From Paraburkholderia bannensis NBRC 103871 (GTDB taxonomy: Bacteria; Pseudomonadota; Gammaproteobacteria; Burkholderiales; Burkholderiaceae): a stretch of 64,000 bases of DNA. The notes below the pieces were generated by a model, which was not told the DNA's origin, did no database searches, and saw nothing but the letters and a program-made list of their open reading frames with translations. The stretch spans positions 1 to 64,000 of the forward strand of contig NZ_BAYA01000035.1 in assembly GCF_000685015.1 (NCBI RefSeq), in the 5' to 3' direction. The position numbers and the translations under genes were made by a program. Position 1 is the stretch's first letter, and each line of letters starts with the position of its first letter. Positions 1 through 8,512 of the stretch are shown one piece after another.

Positions 1-8
1 AAGCCATT

Positions 9-36
9 CACGCGCGCTTTCAAAATAGCGCGCGTG
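9..36. promoter_or_regulatory. Inverted repeat upstream of the Lrp gene
   Basis: Two perfect 10-base arms (CACGCGCGCT and AGCGCGCGTG) flank an AT-rich 8-base centre. Lrp/AsnC regulators often bind palindromes with AT-rich centres in their own promoters, so autoregulation is a reasonable inference. A terminator of an upstream gene outside the window is the alternative; there is no T run directly after the right arm. Confidence 0.4.
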
Positions 37-91
37 ATACCATCGGTTTGTCTCCCGCCGCGAGATTCGCCCCGGATCTTGCGGCTTTTTT

Positions 92-619
92 ATGAGCGAA
101 CCGATCATGATGCTTCACGGCGACAACAAACTCGACCGCATCGACTTGCGCATTCTTTCGCAATTGCAAAAGAAAGGCCGCATGACGAATGTCGAGTTGG
201 CAGAAGCCGTGGGACTGTCTCCCAGTCCGTGCCTCACGCGCGTCAAGCGACTGGAAAAAGCCGGCTATATCGCGGGTTATGGTGCGCAAATCCAGATCGA
301 GAAACTCGGCGACGTGCAGATCGTCTTTACCGAAGTCACGCTAGCCGATCATCGGCGCGAGGATTTTGCGAAATTCGAAGCCGCGATCCGTCCCGTCGAC
401 GAAATCGTCGAATGTCATCTTGCGAGCGGCGGCTACGATTATCTGCTCAAGTTCGTCACGCGCAGCGTGCATCACTATCAGAGCGTGATAGAAGGCCTGC
501 TGGAACGCGATATCGGCATCGAACGCTATTTCAGCTACGTCATCATGCGCACGCCATTCGTGAAGAATGGCTGGCCGCTCGAAGCGCTGTTCAATTCGAA
601 ACCGGATTCAGGCGTTTGA
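92..619 (+). CDS. Lrp/AsnC family transcriptional regulator
   Basis: This is a 175-residue protein of usual length for the Lrp/AsnC family. An N-terminal winged helix-turn-helix (about residues 12-60, with LDRIDLRILSQLQ and the recognition segment VGLSPSPCLTRVKRLE) is followed by a RAM/AsnC ligand-binding domain (about 75-155, with VECHLASGGYDYLLKF). Such proteins sense amino acids and usually control nearby amino acid genes. It converges on the AraC gene and overlaps its 3' end by 12 bases. The start at 92 is uncertain because no strong ribosome site is visible; an in-frame ATG at 107 is possible. It may regulate the amino-acid/amine cluster to its right. Confidence 0.9.
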   Translation: MSEPIMMLHGDNKLDRIDLRILSQLQKKGRMTNVELAEAVGLSPSPCLTRVKRLEKAGYIAGYGAQIQIEKLGDVQIVFTEVTLADHRREDFAKFEAAIRPVDEIVECHLASGGYDYLLKFVTRSVHHYQSVIEGLLERDIGIERYFSYVIMRTPFVKNGWPLEALFNSKPDSGV

Positions 620-1012
620 GCCAGCCGGTGCGCCTGCATTGAGCCATTCGACCGGCGTACGCCCAAGCACACGCTTGAAATGACGGCACAAATGGCTTTG
701 ATCGAAGAAACCCACTTCGGCGGCCACGAGCGAAGGCGAGACGCCGCGACGCAGCAGGCGCTGTGCATGGCGCACGCGCACGATACGCACATATTGCTGC
801 GGCGATACGCCGACCTCGCCGCTAAAGCGCGCCGCGAAGCGCGAAATGCTCAGGCCTGCCGCGTCGGCGAGATCGGCCAGCGTAATGGGCTCGGCGAAAC
901 AGGCATCGATGAAATCGAGCGCGCGTTGCACCGCGTGCGTCGTCCCCGAGGACGACGCTTCATCCGTGCGCCGCGCGGCCGAAGGCATTGGAACATTGAG
1001 CGTAGCGTGCAT
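608..1012 (-). CDS. Minimal AraC-type regulator (DNA-binding domain only)
   Basis: This protein of about 134 residues contains just the two helix-turn-helix motifs of the AraC C-terminal domain (ITLADLADAAGLSISRFAARF, then GFFDQSHLCRHFKRVLGRTP). Typical AraC regulators are near 300 residues with an N-terminal sensor, which is missing here, as in SoxS/MarA-sized proteins. It is the last gene of the leftward block. A TTG at 1021 overlaps the stop of the preceding oxidoreductase as TTGA, which may allow translational coupling and add three residues. The ATG at 1012 is chosen as the simpler start. Its targets are unknown; control of the upstream catabolic genes is an inference from position. Confidence 0.82.
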   Translation of the reverse strand: MHATLNVPMPSAARRTDEASSSGTTHAVQRALDFIDACFAEPITLADLADAAGLSISRFAARFSGEVGVSPQQYVRIVRVRHAQRLLRRGVSPSLVAAEVGFFDQSHLCRHFKRVLGRTPVEWLNAGAPAGSNA

Positions 1013-1017
1013 ACGAA

Positions 1018-2199
1018 TCAAGCGGCCGGCACCGATTGCGGCGCAGCTTGAGGGCCGCCTTCGGGCGATTGATATGCCGCGAACCGGCGAATATCGAACA
1101 TGTCGATTGGCGTGGAAGACGCGCCCGTGTCGATCAATTCGGCCATCGTGTCGCCCACGCCTGGCCCGAGCTGAAAGCCGTGACCGCAGAAACCGAACGC
1201 ATAGAAAAGGCCGCTCGTGGTGCCGCTCGCACCCATGATGGGCCGGTCGTCGGGCATATAGCCTTCTACGCCGCTCCAGACGCGAATGATATTGAGGCGC
1301 TTGAGCGCGGGCGCCACGCGCTGCGCCTGGCGAAACTGCAGCAGCGTGCTTTGCGGCAGCACTTTCGCGCGACGCGCGTCAAGAAACGCGGGCCCGCGCG
1401 CGCAGCCGCCAATCACGATATTGCCGCGCGCCACCTGCCGGAAATACACCACCTCTGCAATCTGCGGCGACGACACGCCAACCGCGGGCGCGATGCTGTA
1501 AGGCACCGGCTCGGTCACGGCCATTTGCGGGCCATGCACGGCAATGGGCACCGGTTCGCCGAATTGCTCGCTCAACGTGCTGCCCCACGCGCCCGCCGTA
1601 ATCAGCAGAACAGGCGCGTGAAACGTGCGGCCGTCGGCACTGGTCGCGCGAAATTCATTGCCCTCTTTTTCGACGGAGACAATATCGGTGTTCTCGACGA
1701 TTTGTGCGCCGAGTTTCGCAGCGGCACGCCCGAATGCGGGCGCGGCCAGACGCGGATTCGCATGACCGTCGATCGGCGCATACGACCCGGCCAGCACTTC
1801 AGGGCCGATAAACGGGAAGCGCTTGCGCAAGGCCTCGCCGTGCAGCATTTCCAGATCGAGACCGTATTGCTTCGCGTCGCGCGCATAGGTCTCGAACATA
1901 TCGGCCTGCTCGGAGCGATAACACACGCGCAAATGCCCCGACATCAGAAATTCGGCGTCGTGGCCAATCAGTTCAGGCATGCGCAGCCAGATTTCACGCG
2001 AGCGATTGGCCAGCGGCAGCTGCCCCAATAGCCGCCCTTGGCGGCGCACGTTGCCGAAATTCGTGCCGCTCGCCTGCTGGCCGATCAACTGGCGTTCGAG
2101 CAGGATCACCGATTTGCCGCGGCGACGCAGGAAAAACGCAGCGGCGGAGCCCATGAAGCCGCCACCCACGATCAATACATCGGCTTGCGCGCGTTTCAC
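1018..2199 (-). CDS. FAD-dependent oxidoreductase, HcnC / opine oxidase subunit B type
   Basis: This 393-residue protein belongs to the D-amino acid oxidase (DAO) fold. The N-terminal dinucleotide motif VLIVGGGFMGSAAAFFLRRRG binds FAD, and the C-terminal GVEGYMPDDRPIMGASG and GFCGHGFQLGPGVG segments complete the FAD site. It would be the catalytic subunit that oxidises an amine, imino acid or opine. Its ATG overlaps the stop of the next upstream gene (ATGA), so the three dehydrogenase genes are probably translated together. Families with this layout include hydrogen cyanide synthase, nopaline/octopine oxidase and D-hydroxyproline dehydrogenase. The sequence alone does not choose between these substrates. 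Confidence 0.88.
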   Translation of the reverse strand: MKRAQADVLIVGGGFMGSAAAFFLRRRGKSVILLERQLIGQQASGTNFGNVRRQGRLLGQLPLANRSREIWLRMPELIGHDAEFLMSGHLRVCYRSEQADMFETYARDAKQYGLDLEMLHGEALRKRFPFIGPEVLAGSYAPIDGHANPRLAAPAFGRAAAKLGAQIVENTDIVSVEKEGNEFRATSADGRTFHAPVLLITAGAWGSTLSEQFGEPVPIAVHGPQMAVTEPVPYSIAPAVGVSSPQIAEVVYFRQVARGNIVIGGCARGPAFLDARRAKVLPQSTLLQFRQAQRVAPALKRLNIIRVWSGVEGYMPDDRPIMGASGTTSGLFYAFGFCGHGFQLGPGVGDTMAELIDTGASSTPIDMFDIRRFAAYQSPEGGPQAAPQSVPAA

Positions 2200-3572
2200 T
2201 CCGTCTCCTCCACAGTCGCAATAGCCAGCGGCTTCACCGGCGCTTGCCCGCGCAGACGGCCCACTTGCTCAAGCGGCACGCACGCGGCAGCCGCAATGAT
2301 TTCCGCACCGGCGTGGCCGCAATAGCGCCCCTGGCAGCGGCCCATGCCGAGACGGCTCAGCGCCTTCGCACGGTTCGCTTCCTGCGCGCCCTCGTCGCGG
2401 ATCACGCGGCGCAGCTCGCCCGCTGTGATGCCTTCGCAGCGACACACGATCGTTTCGTCCGGCAACTTTGCCGCCTGATTGGCGGGCCACACAAAGGCCT
2501 GTGCGAGCCCTTCGCGAAAGCGCTCCATGCGGCGCTGCTCCTTCTTGAGCGCATCGAGCACATCGGCCCGAGGTTCGCGGCCCAGATCGATCAGCGCCGC
2601 ATACGCGGCGAGACGCCCGGCGTTTTCCGCCCCATCCGCGCCCAGCACGCGCACGCCGTCGCCCGCCAGATAGACGCCGGGTTCGCTGCTGCGTCCCAGT
2701 TCGTCGATTTTCGGCAGCCATTGACGCGTCTGCGCATCGAAGCGGAACGCACAGCGCGCGAGATCCGCCAATTGCGTTTCCGGGCGCAAGTGATAGCCCA
2801 TGCCGATCGCGTCACAGTCGATTTGCTCGATCGCGCCGCTGGCATGGCGAAAACGCACGGCTTTCACGCCGTCATCGGCCGTGCCCATGATCTCTACGGG
2901 TTCGATGCCGTTGTACATCTTCACGCCCGCTTTCTTGAGCGATGCAACGAGCGCACTGCCCTTGCGCAGCACATCGAATCGCGCCAGCAATTTAGGCAAC
3001 GCACGAATGCGCGCGCTCGCGACAGAGGTATCAAGCACAGCGGCAACCTGCGCGCCGGCCTGCACGTATTGGCTAGCCACGAGATACAGCAACGGCCCGG
3101 TGCCCATGAACACCACTCGCCGGCCAATCGAACACGCCTGCGATTTCAGGGCGATTTGCGCCGCGCCGAGGCTATACGTGCCTGCGAATTGCCAGCCCTT
3201 CACGGGCATCAGGCGATCTATTGCACCGGGACACAGAATCAGCGCATCGTACTCAAGTGCGCTGGCGTGGCCGTCCCGCACGATATGCAGCTTGCGATCC
3301 CACACATTCCACGCCAACGTCTGCGGCCGATAATCGATCTGCGCGCGTACACGCGCAAAGGTTTCGTGCAGATCCTGCGCGCGCGCGGCCTCGGTGCCGT
3401 AAAGCTTCGCATAGGGACGCGTAAAACCTTCCGGCTGGCGTCGATAGATCTGTCCACCGTCGCGGCGGCCTTCGTCGATCAGCGTGGGGCGGACACCTGC
3501 GGCCAGCAGCGTCTGCGCACAGCGCACACCTGCGGGCCCGGCGCCGACGATCACAACGCGAGGTTCGCCCAT
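2196..3572 (-). CDS. NAD(P)/FAD-dependent oxidoreductase with BFD-like [2Fe-2S] domain, HcnB / opine oxidase subunit A type
   Basis: This 458-residue protein has two nucleotide-binding Rossmann motifs (VVIVGAGPAGVRCAQTLL near the start and RRVVFMGTGPLL near residue 150). Its C-terminal BFD-like domain has the cysteines CRC followed by GRCQGRYC, which can hold a [2Fe-2S] cluster. It matches the large alpha subunit of HcnB, OoxA or LhpB-type heteromeric dehydrogenases. The start at 3572 (MGEPRVV) is preferred over a longer frame because the flavin motif begins directly after it. It overlaps the small ferredoxin-like gene by 22 bases and the catalytic subunit gene by 4 bases. Confidence 0.88.
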   Translation of the reverse strand: MGEPRVVIVGAGPAGVRCAQTLLAAGVRPTLIDEGRRDGGQIYRRQPEGFTRPYAKLYGTEAARAQDLHETFARVRAQIDYRPQTLAWNVWDRKLHIVRDGHASALEYDALILCPGAIDRLMPVKGWQFAGTYSLGAAQIALKSQACSIGRRVVFMGTGPLLYLVASQYVQAGAQVAAVLDTSVASARIRALPKLLARFDVLRKGSALVASLKKAGVKMYNGIEPVEIMGTADDGVKAVRFRHASGAIEQIDCDAIGMGYHLRPETQLADLARCAFRFDAQTRQWLPKIDELGRSSEPGVYLAGDGVRVLGADGAENAGRLAAYAALIDLGREPRADVLDALKKEQRRMERFREGLAQAFVWPANQAAKLPDETIVCRCEGITAGELRRVIRDEGAQEANRAKALSRLGMGRCQGRYCGHAGAEIIAAAACVPLEQVGRLRGQAPVKPLAIATVEETE

Positions 3573-3862
3573 TGCGCCTCCGGTTGAGTGGTGAGAATGC
3601 GCATGCCGGGCTCGACGACGGTCGTGCACGCGCGCAACCGTTCGCCCTCATCGCTCCAGACCCAGCAGTCCTGGCACGCGCCCATGAGGCAATAGCCGGC
3701 GCGCTTTTCCTCGCCGAATTCCGACTGGCGCACGTGGCGCACGCTGCACAGCATCGCCGTGAGCAGCGTGTCGCCTTCGAGCGCCTCCACCGCGTGACCG
3801 TCGATCACAATCGCCACCCTGGCGCGCCCGGTTTCGCCGAGCCGCACGAATCGTCCGTTCAT
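3551..3862 (-). CDS. Small [2Fe-2S] ferredoxin-like subunit, HcnA type
   Basis: This 103-residue protein carries the plant-type ferredoxin cysteine pattern (an upstream Cys in MLCSVRH, then GYCLMGACQDCW, then a Cys in LRACTT). Its length fits the gamma subunits of heterotrimeric amino acid or opine dehydrogenases. It would pass electrons between the FAD subunit and the large subunit. Its start overlaps the stop of the ABC ATPase gene as ATGA and its 3' end overlaps the next gene, so it lies in one tightly coupled operon with the transporter. Confidence 0.87.
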   Translation of the reverse strand: MNGRFVRLGETGRARVAIVIDGHAVEALEGDTLLTAMLCSVRHVRQSEFGEEKRAGYCLMGACQDCWVWSDEGERLRACTTVVEPGMRILTTQPEAQWANLAL

Positions 3863-4635
3863 GCCGCCGCTCCCGCTGCGCCTTGCGGTGCGATCTGTGC
3901 TTCGCCGCGATTGCCCAGCACATGGCGCAGGAATTCACGCGTGCGCGCCTCGCGCGGCGAGCACAACACCTGCTGCGCGCTGCCTTGTTCGATGATGTGG
4001 CCGCCGTGCAGGAAGCACACGCGGTCGGCAACTTCGCGTGCAAAGCCCATTTCATGCGTGACGACCAGCATCGTCATGCCTTCCTTCGCCAGCGTGCGCA
4101 TCACATTGAGCACCTCGCCGACGAGCTCCGGATCGAGCGCCGAAGTCGGCTCATCAAAGAGCATGGCCTTGGGTTTCATCGCAAGCGAACGCGCAATCGC
4201 CACGCGCTGCTGCTGCCCACCCGACAGCTGATGCGGATAATAATGAAGCTTGTGACCGAGCCCGACCTTGTTGAGCAGTTCCTCCGCGTCGCGCTTAGCC
4301 ACGTGCAGCGGTTCCTTCTTGACGTGCACCGGCCCTTCCATGACGTTTTCGAGCGCGGTGCGATGCGGGAACAGATTGAAGCGCTGGAACACCATGCCCA
4401 CCTGCGTGCGCAGATGATTGATCTGGCGCGAGCGCTGTTCGACGCGCTGGTCGAGCAGCTTGATTTCGCCCGCATCGTAGGATTCGAGCGCGTTGATACA
4501 ACGCAGCAGCGTCGACTTGCCGGATCCGGAGGCGCCGATCAGGCACACCACCTCGCCCTGCTCGATCTTGAGCGAGATGCCGTTGAGCACGGGCGTCGCG
4601 CCGAAGGCCTTGTGAACATCGGTAATTTCGATCAT
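3859..4635 (-). CDS. Polar amino acid ABC transporter ATP-binding protein
   Basis: This 258-residue protein has all the ABC ATPase motifs: Walker A GASGSGKST, Q-loop, signature LSGGQQQR, Walker B AMLFDEPTSALD and the switch histidine in VVTHEMGFA. Length and sequence fit the HisP/GlnQ/ArtP group, which powers uptake of amino acids and opines. It follows the permease gene by 7 bases and overlaps the ferredoxin-like gene, so import and oxidation of the substrate are probably made together. The C-terminal dozen residues are Ala-rich beyond the family core. Confidence 0.95.
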   Translation of the reverse strand: MIEITDVHKAFGATPVLNGISLKIEQGEVVCLIGASGSGKSTLLRCINALESYDAGEIKLLDQRVEQRSRQINHLRTQVGMVFQRFNLFPHRTALENVMEGPVHVKKEPLHVAKRDAEELLNKVGLGHKLHYYPHQLSGGQQQRVAIARSLAMKPKAMLFDEPTSALDPELVGEVLNVMRTLAKEGMTMLVVTHEMGFAREVADRVCFLHGGHIIEQGSAQQVLCSPREARTREFLRHVLGNRGEAQIAPQGAAGAAA

Positions 4636-4642
4636 CGCAACC

Positions 4643-5302
4643 TCACTTCTTCGCCTTGTGCTTGCCGAAACGGCGCTCTAGATGCCGCGTCATGCTCATC
4701 AGCGGCAGGCTCATCAGCAGATAGCCGATCGCCACGAGCGTGTAGACGGTGATGTTCTGGAACGTGGATGCTGCAATCAACTGCCCTTGCCGCGTCATTT
4801 CCGCAACCGTGATGGTCGAGGCGAGCGACGAGTCCTTGAGCATCATCACCAGCGTATTGCTGTACGGCGGCAGCGCAACCTTGACGGCCTGCGGCAGGAT
4901 CACGCGCACCATCGTTTTCACGCGGCCCATGCCGATCGATTGCGCCGCTTCATACTGGCCGGGATCGACGGCCTCGATGCCCGAGCGGATGATTTCCGCC
5001 ACGTACGTCGAATAACCGAAGCTCAAGCCGATGATGCTCGCCTGCAAGGCCGAAACCTCGATGTGGAAATCCGGCAAGACGAAATAGATATAGAACAGCA
5101 GGACGATCATCGGCAGGCCACGCACGACGTTGATCATCGCGCTGACCACCGTCACCACCGCCGGGTAGCGCGACATCTTGAGCAGCGCCCACACGAGCCC
5201 CAGGGCCGTGCTCAGCAGCAGGCAGCCAATCGTGATGATGATGCTCATCACGGCGCCTTGCAGCAGGATCGGTACAAAATCGACTATGTCGTGCCAACGC
5301 AT
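4643..5302 (-). CDS. Polar amino acid ABC transporter permease (HisM/GlnP type)
   Basis: This 219-residue inner-membrane protein has about five hydrophobic segments and the EAA-loop typical of the family (EAAQSIGMGRVKTMVRVILPQA, near residues 135-155). The long stretch of segments at the N-terminus matches the HEQRo permease group for polar amino acids. One permease gene with one ATPase and one binding protein suggests a homodimeric channel. It sits 136 bases after the binding-protein gene and 7 bases before the ATPase gene. Confidence 0.94.
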   Translation of the reverse strand: MRWHDIVDFVPILLQGAVMSIIITIGCLLLSTALGLVWALLKMSRYPAVVTVVSAMINVVRGLPMIVLLFYIYFVLPDFHIEVSALQASIIGLSFGYSTYVAEIIRSGIEAVDPGQYEAAQSIGMGRVKTMVRVILPQAVKVALPPYSNTLVMMLKDSSLASTITVAEMTRQGQLIAASTFQNITVYTLVAIGYLLMSLPLMSMTRHLERRFGKHKAKK

Positions 5303-5438
5303 GGTGTGCCTTATGCTTTCGTTCGCGAACGCAAGAGCGCCCGCTGGTCATGTGCCGCGCCGCAAAGGCGGGCCGGCCCGGAGCGCGGAGGCAGTGGGGA
5401 GGTGCCTGCCGTGCCGCGTCCGGTCGTTCAGTCGCGCA

Positions 5439-6209
5439 TCAGCCCGCGAGGTGCCACTTCTTCAGGATCTTGTCGAGCGTGCCGTCGGACTTCATCTTCG
5501 TGAGCGCGTCGTTCACCTTGGCGAGCAGCGCCGTGTTGCCCTTCTTCACGCCCACGGCGATATCGAACTTCTGCATCGGCACGTAGTCGTCGTCCACGCG
5601 CGTGCCGGCCATCGCGCCCGCCGCTTCCTGGGCCTTGAGAATCGGATAGTCGTTGAATCCCGCGACGATGCGGCCGATCGCGACATCGCGCGTCATGTCT
5701 GCAGGACTGTCGTACATCTTCACTTCCTTGAAGATGCCGAGCTTGACGAGCTGGTCGCCGTAGTCGGTGCCCGTGGGCGCGCCCACCGACATGCCCTTCA
5801 TGTCCTGCACCGACTTGTAGTTGGTCTTGTTCGACTCCTTCACGATGATGCCTTCGCCGAAGGCCGTGACCGGCTGCGAGAAGTCCACCACTTCGGCGCG
5901 CTTGGGCGTGGGCGTCATGCCCGCGACGATAATGTCGATCTTGCCCGAGACCACGGCCGGGATCAGCGCCGAAAACGGCACGGCCTGATACGAGACGTCG
6001 AAGCCCTCGCGCTTGCCGATTTCGCGCACGACGTCGGGCATGATGCCTTCGATCTTTTGCGTCTTGACGTCGAGGAAGGTGGTCGGCGCGCTCGACGGCG
6101 GCGAGCCTGCGGTCACGGTGGCGGTATCGGCATGGGCCGCGCCGCACAGCAGCGAAAATGCAGCAGCGGCAACGGCGGCGGAAGCGAAGGCAAGTTTGTT
6201 ACGCGACAT
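5439..6209 (-). CDS. Periplasmic polar amino acid-type substrate-binding protein
   Basis: This 256-residue protein has an N-terminal signal peptide (MSRNK followed by an Ala/Leu-rich stretch ending in GAAHA) and a family 3 solute-binding fold (TQKIEGIMPDVVREIGKREG, then FDVSYQAVPFSALIPAV and VSGKIDIIVAGMTPTPKRAEVV). It should deliver the ligand to the adjacent permease. The start at 6209 is chosen because AAGGAAA lies a few bases upstream and the signal peptide begins there; a longer upstream reading frame lacks a leader. The ligand is unknown, but the family binds amino acids, opines and related cations. Confidence 0.92.
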   Translation of the reverse strand: MSRNKLAFASAAVAAAAFSLLCGAAHADTATVTAGSPPSSAPTTFLDVKTQKIEGIMPDVVREIGKREGFDVSYQAVPFSALIPAVVSGKIDIIVAGMTPTPKRAEVVDFSQPVTAFGEGIIVKESNKTNYKSVQDMKGMSVGAPTGTDYGDQLVKLGIFKEVKMYDSPADMTRDVAIGRIVAGFNDYPILKAQEAAGAMAGTRVDDDYVPMQKFDIAVGVKKGNTALLAKVNDALTKMKSDGTLDKILKKWHLAG

Positions 6210-6292
6210 GGTCTGGTTTCCTTGGGGACTGTCTGGACTATCTGGACTGTCTTTGCGTGTGCGCCGCGACTGCTGCGGCGCATGGCATCGGC

Positions 6293-7570
6293 TCAATGAA
6301 GCACATCCTGCAACCGGTAATACGCGCCGACGAGCGGCAGAAACCAAGCGCGCCCGAAATGTCCGGGAATCGCAGGCCATTCGAGCGTTCGCCACGGGTT
6401 GCGCGAGGCGGCGCCGAACATCACTTCGGCCATCACGCGGCCCATGTGCACCGACATCTGCACACCGTGGCCGCTGTAGCCCATCGAATAGAACAAACCT
6501 TCGTGCTCGCCCGCGCGCGGCAGGCGGTCGGCCGTCATGTCGACGAGGCCGCCCCAGCAGTAATCGAGGCGCACGTCGGCGAGCTGCGGGAAATACTGGA
6601 GCATGCCGTCGCGCAGGATGCGGCCGCTCTTTGCGTCGGAACGCGGATTCGACATCGCAAAGCGCGCGCGGCCGCCGAACAGCAGGCGATCGTCATGCGT
6701 CGGCCGGAAGTAGTTGCCGATCTGGCGCGTCGTCACATACGAGCGGCGCGTGGGCAGCAGTGCGTCGAGCCGGTCTTTGCCAAGCGGCTGAGTCACGACG
6801 ATGAAGCTGCCGACCGGCGCGATGCGGCGGCGGAACCATTGCAGCGGCCCGGTCTGTGAAGCGCCCGTCGCCAGCAGCACGCGGTCGGCGCGCAGCGTGC
6901 CACGCGCGCACTGCACTTCGTAGGCGTGGCCGCCCAGCGGCTTCAGGCCCGTCACGGCGGTTTCCTCGAAGATCTGCGCACCGTGACGCGCAGCCGCTTC
7001 GGCCAGCCCGACGCCGAACTTGCCCATGTGCAACTGCATGCCGTTGCGCTGCACGAGGCCGCCATAAAAGCCGTCGGAAGCGATCTCGTCGCGAATGCGC
7101 TCGCGCGAAATCAGTTCGACATCCTCATCGACATCGCGCTTGAGCGCTTCGAACGTCTTCGCGAGCGATGCGTAATGATGCGGCTTGGCAGCGAGCTTGA
7201 TCTTGCCGCTCTTGCGCAGGTCGCAGGCGATCTGCTCTTCCTCGACGATCTGCGCCACCGACTTCACGGCTTCGGCATAGGCGCGATAGAACAGCGAGGC
7301 GCGTTCCTTGCCGAGCTTCGCGGACAGCGCCGCATAGTCCTGCGCGACGCCCGTGTTGCAATGGCCGCCGTTACGACCCGACGCCTGGCCCGCGATGCGC
7401 CCCGCCTCCAGCACGGTCACCGACATGCCGCGCTTCGCGAGCGCCAGCGCTGCCGAGAGCCCGGTAAAACCGCCGCCCACCACGGCCACGTCCACGCGGC
7501 CGGCAAGCGGCCCCTGGGCGGGCTTCGTAAAGCGCGGCGCGGTATCGAGCCAGTACGAATCGAGCTTCAT
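6293..7570 (-). CDS. FAD-dependent amine oxidase, PuuB-like (gamma-glutamylputrescine oxidase family)
   Basis: This 425-residue DAO-fold protein starts with the order expected for PuuB and OrdL proteins: a short lead (SYWLDTAP), FAD motif DVAVVGGGFTGLSAALALAKRG, and the ASGRNGGHC segment. The C-terminal GYSGHGVQMSVHMG closes the FAD site. PuuB oxidises gamma-glutamylputrescine to an aldehyde, which a PuuC-like dehydrogenase then oxidises; such a dehydrogenase is encoded just upstream. It lies 46 bases after the HAD gene and 83 bases before the binding-protein gene. No glutamate-putrescine ligase (PuuA) is present in the window, so a different amine substrate is possible. Confidence 0.88.
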   Translation of the reverse strand: MKLDSYWLDTAPRFTKPAQGPLAGRVDVAVVGGGFTGLSAALALAKRGMSVTVLEAGRIAGQASGRNGGHCNTGVAQDYAALSAKLGKERASLFYRAYAEAVKSVAQIVEEEQIACDLRKSGKIKLAAKPHHYASLAKTFEALKRDVDEDVELISRERIRDEIASDGFYGGLVQRNGMQLHMGKFGVGLAEAAARHGAQIFEETAVTGLKPLGGHAYEVQCARGTLRADRVLLATGASQTGPLQWFRRRIAPVGSFIVVTQPLGKDRLDALLPTRRSYVTTRQIGNYFRPTHDDRLLFGGRARFAMSNPRSDAKSGRILRDGMLQYFPQLADVRLDYCWGGLVDMTADRLPRAGEHEGLFYSMGYSGHGVQMSVHMGRVMAEVMFGAASRNPWRTLEWPAIPGHFGRAWFLPLVGAYYRLQDVLH

Positions 7571-7616
7571 CGTGTTGCGTTCCTGATCACCGACAGTGGA
7601 TGCGAGGCGGCTGTGC

Positions 7617-8285
7617 TTACAGGCCGAGCTGTTCCGCGAGATGCGGCAGGCTCTTCACTTCGTTGACCTGGTAGTACGGCGTAAGCGGCTCGTGAGCGCG
7701 GTTCACGAAGGCCTTGTGCTTGATGCCCATGTCATAGGCCGTCATGAGGTCGTAGCGGAAGCTCGACGACACATGCAGCACGTCTTCCGGATTGCAGTCG
7801 AGCTGATCGAACATGTATTCGAAAGCTTTGCGCAACGGCTTGTACGCTTGCGCCTGCTGCGCCGTGTAGACCTTGTGGAACGGCGCACCGAGCTTCGCCA
7901 CGTTGCTGTCGATCTGTTCGTCGGCGGCATTCGAGAGAATCACCAGCTTGTACTTGCTGGCAAGACGCGCAAGACCTTCGGGCACGTCGGCATGCGGGCC
8001 CCACGTGGGCACCGCGTCGTAGATCTTCAGCGCGGTGGCTTCCTCGAACGGCACGCCCGTGCGCTCGCACGTGCGGCGGATCGAATTCACCACCACGTCG
8101 CGATACGGCTTCCATGCGCCAAGAATTTCGTCGAGACGATAGCCGCGGAAGAACTCCACGAACTCATTCATCTTCGCGCGATCGAGCTTGTCGCCATAAA
8201 GCTGGCGCGCGGTCTCGCCCATCTGGAAATTCGTCAGCGTGCCGTAGCAGTCGAAGGTGATGTACTTCGGCTCGAAATCGATCAT
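7617..8285 (-). CDS. HAD superfamily hydrolase, haloacid dehalogenase type II-like
   Basis: This protein of about 222 residues has HAD motif I (ITFDCYGTLTNF, with the nucleophile Asp), motif II (LVILSNAADEQI) and a C-terminal motif region (VSSSFRYDLMTAYDMGIKHKAFVNR). This pattern fits type II haloacid dehalogenases and the related phosphatases that are common in amine catabolic clusters. ATG 8285 is preferred because GACAGGA lies 9 bases upstream; ATG 8294 is the alternative. A 227-base gap separates it from the aldehyde dehydrogenase, so it may have its own promoter. The true substrate is unknown. Confidence 0.85.
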   Translation of the reverse strand: MIDFEPKYITFDCYGTLTNFQMGETARQLYGDKLDRAKMNEFVEFFRGYRLDEILGAWKPYRDVVVNSIRRTCERTGVPFEEATALKIYDAVPTWGPHADVPEGLARLASKYKLVILSNAADEQIDSNVAKLGAPFHKVYTAQQAQAYKPLRKAFEYMFDQLDCNPEDVLHVSSSFRYDLMTAYDMGIKHKAFVNRAHEPLTPYYQVNEVKSLPHLAEQLGL

Positions 8286-8512
8286 GGTCTGCATCCTGTC
8301 GTCGTGGCGAACCTGTATCCAGGCTCTATTCAAGTGAGAACGGCGAGCTGCGCATGAGCGCCAACTATTCAGTCATGCTGACGAAATCGGCGCGGCCCGT
8401 GGTTTCGGTCAAGTGTCCTGCGATGTTTGCCTTGAAGCGCTGCGCGCAATCCGTGTTCATCCAGATGAACCCTGCGCGGATCGTGCGCTAATACGGCGAA
8501 GTGAAACGAAGC

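Noticed and set aside
1036..3587. Long plus-strand reading frames opposite the dehydrogenase genes
   Set aside because: They are rich in Arg, His, Ala and Gln with no family motif. They are antisense shadows, common in GC-rich genes, of proteins with clear motifs on the minus strand.
1018..3862. True hydrogen cyanide synthase
   Set aside because: The subunit layout fits HcnABC, but an adjacent amino acid importer, amine oxidase and aldehyde dehydrogenase point to a catabolic substrate. HcnABC proper is typically not coupled to such an importer.
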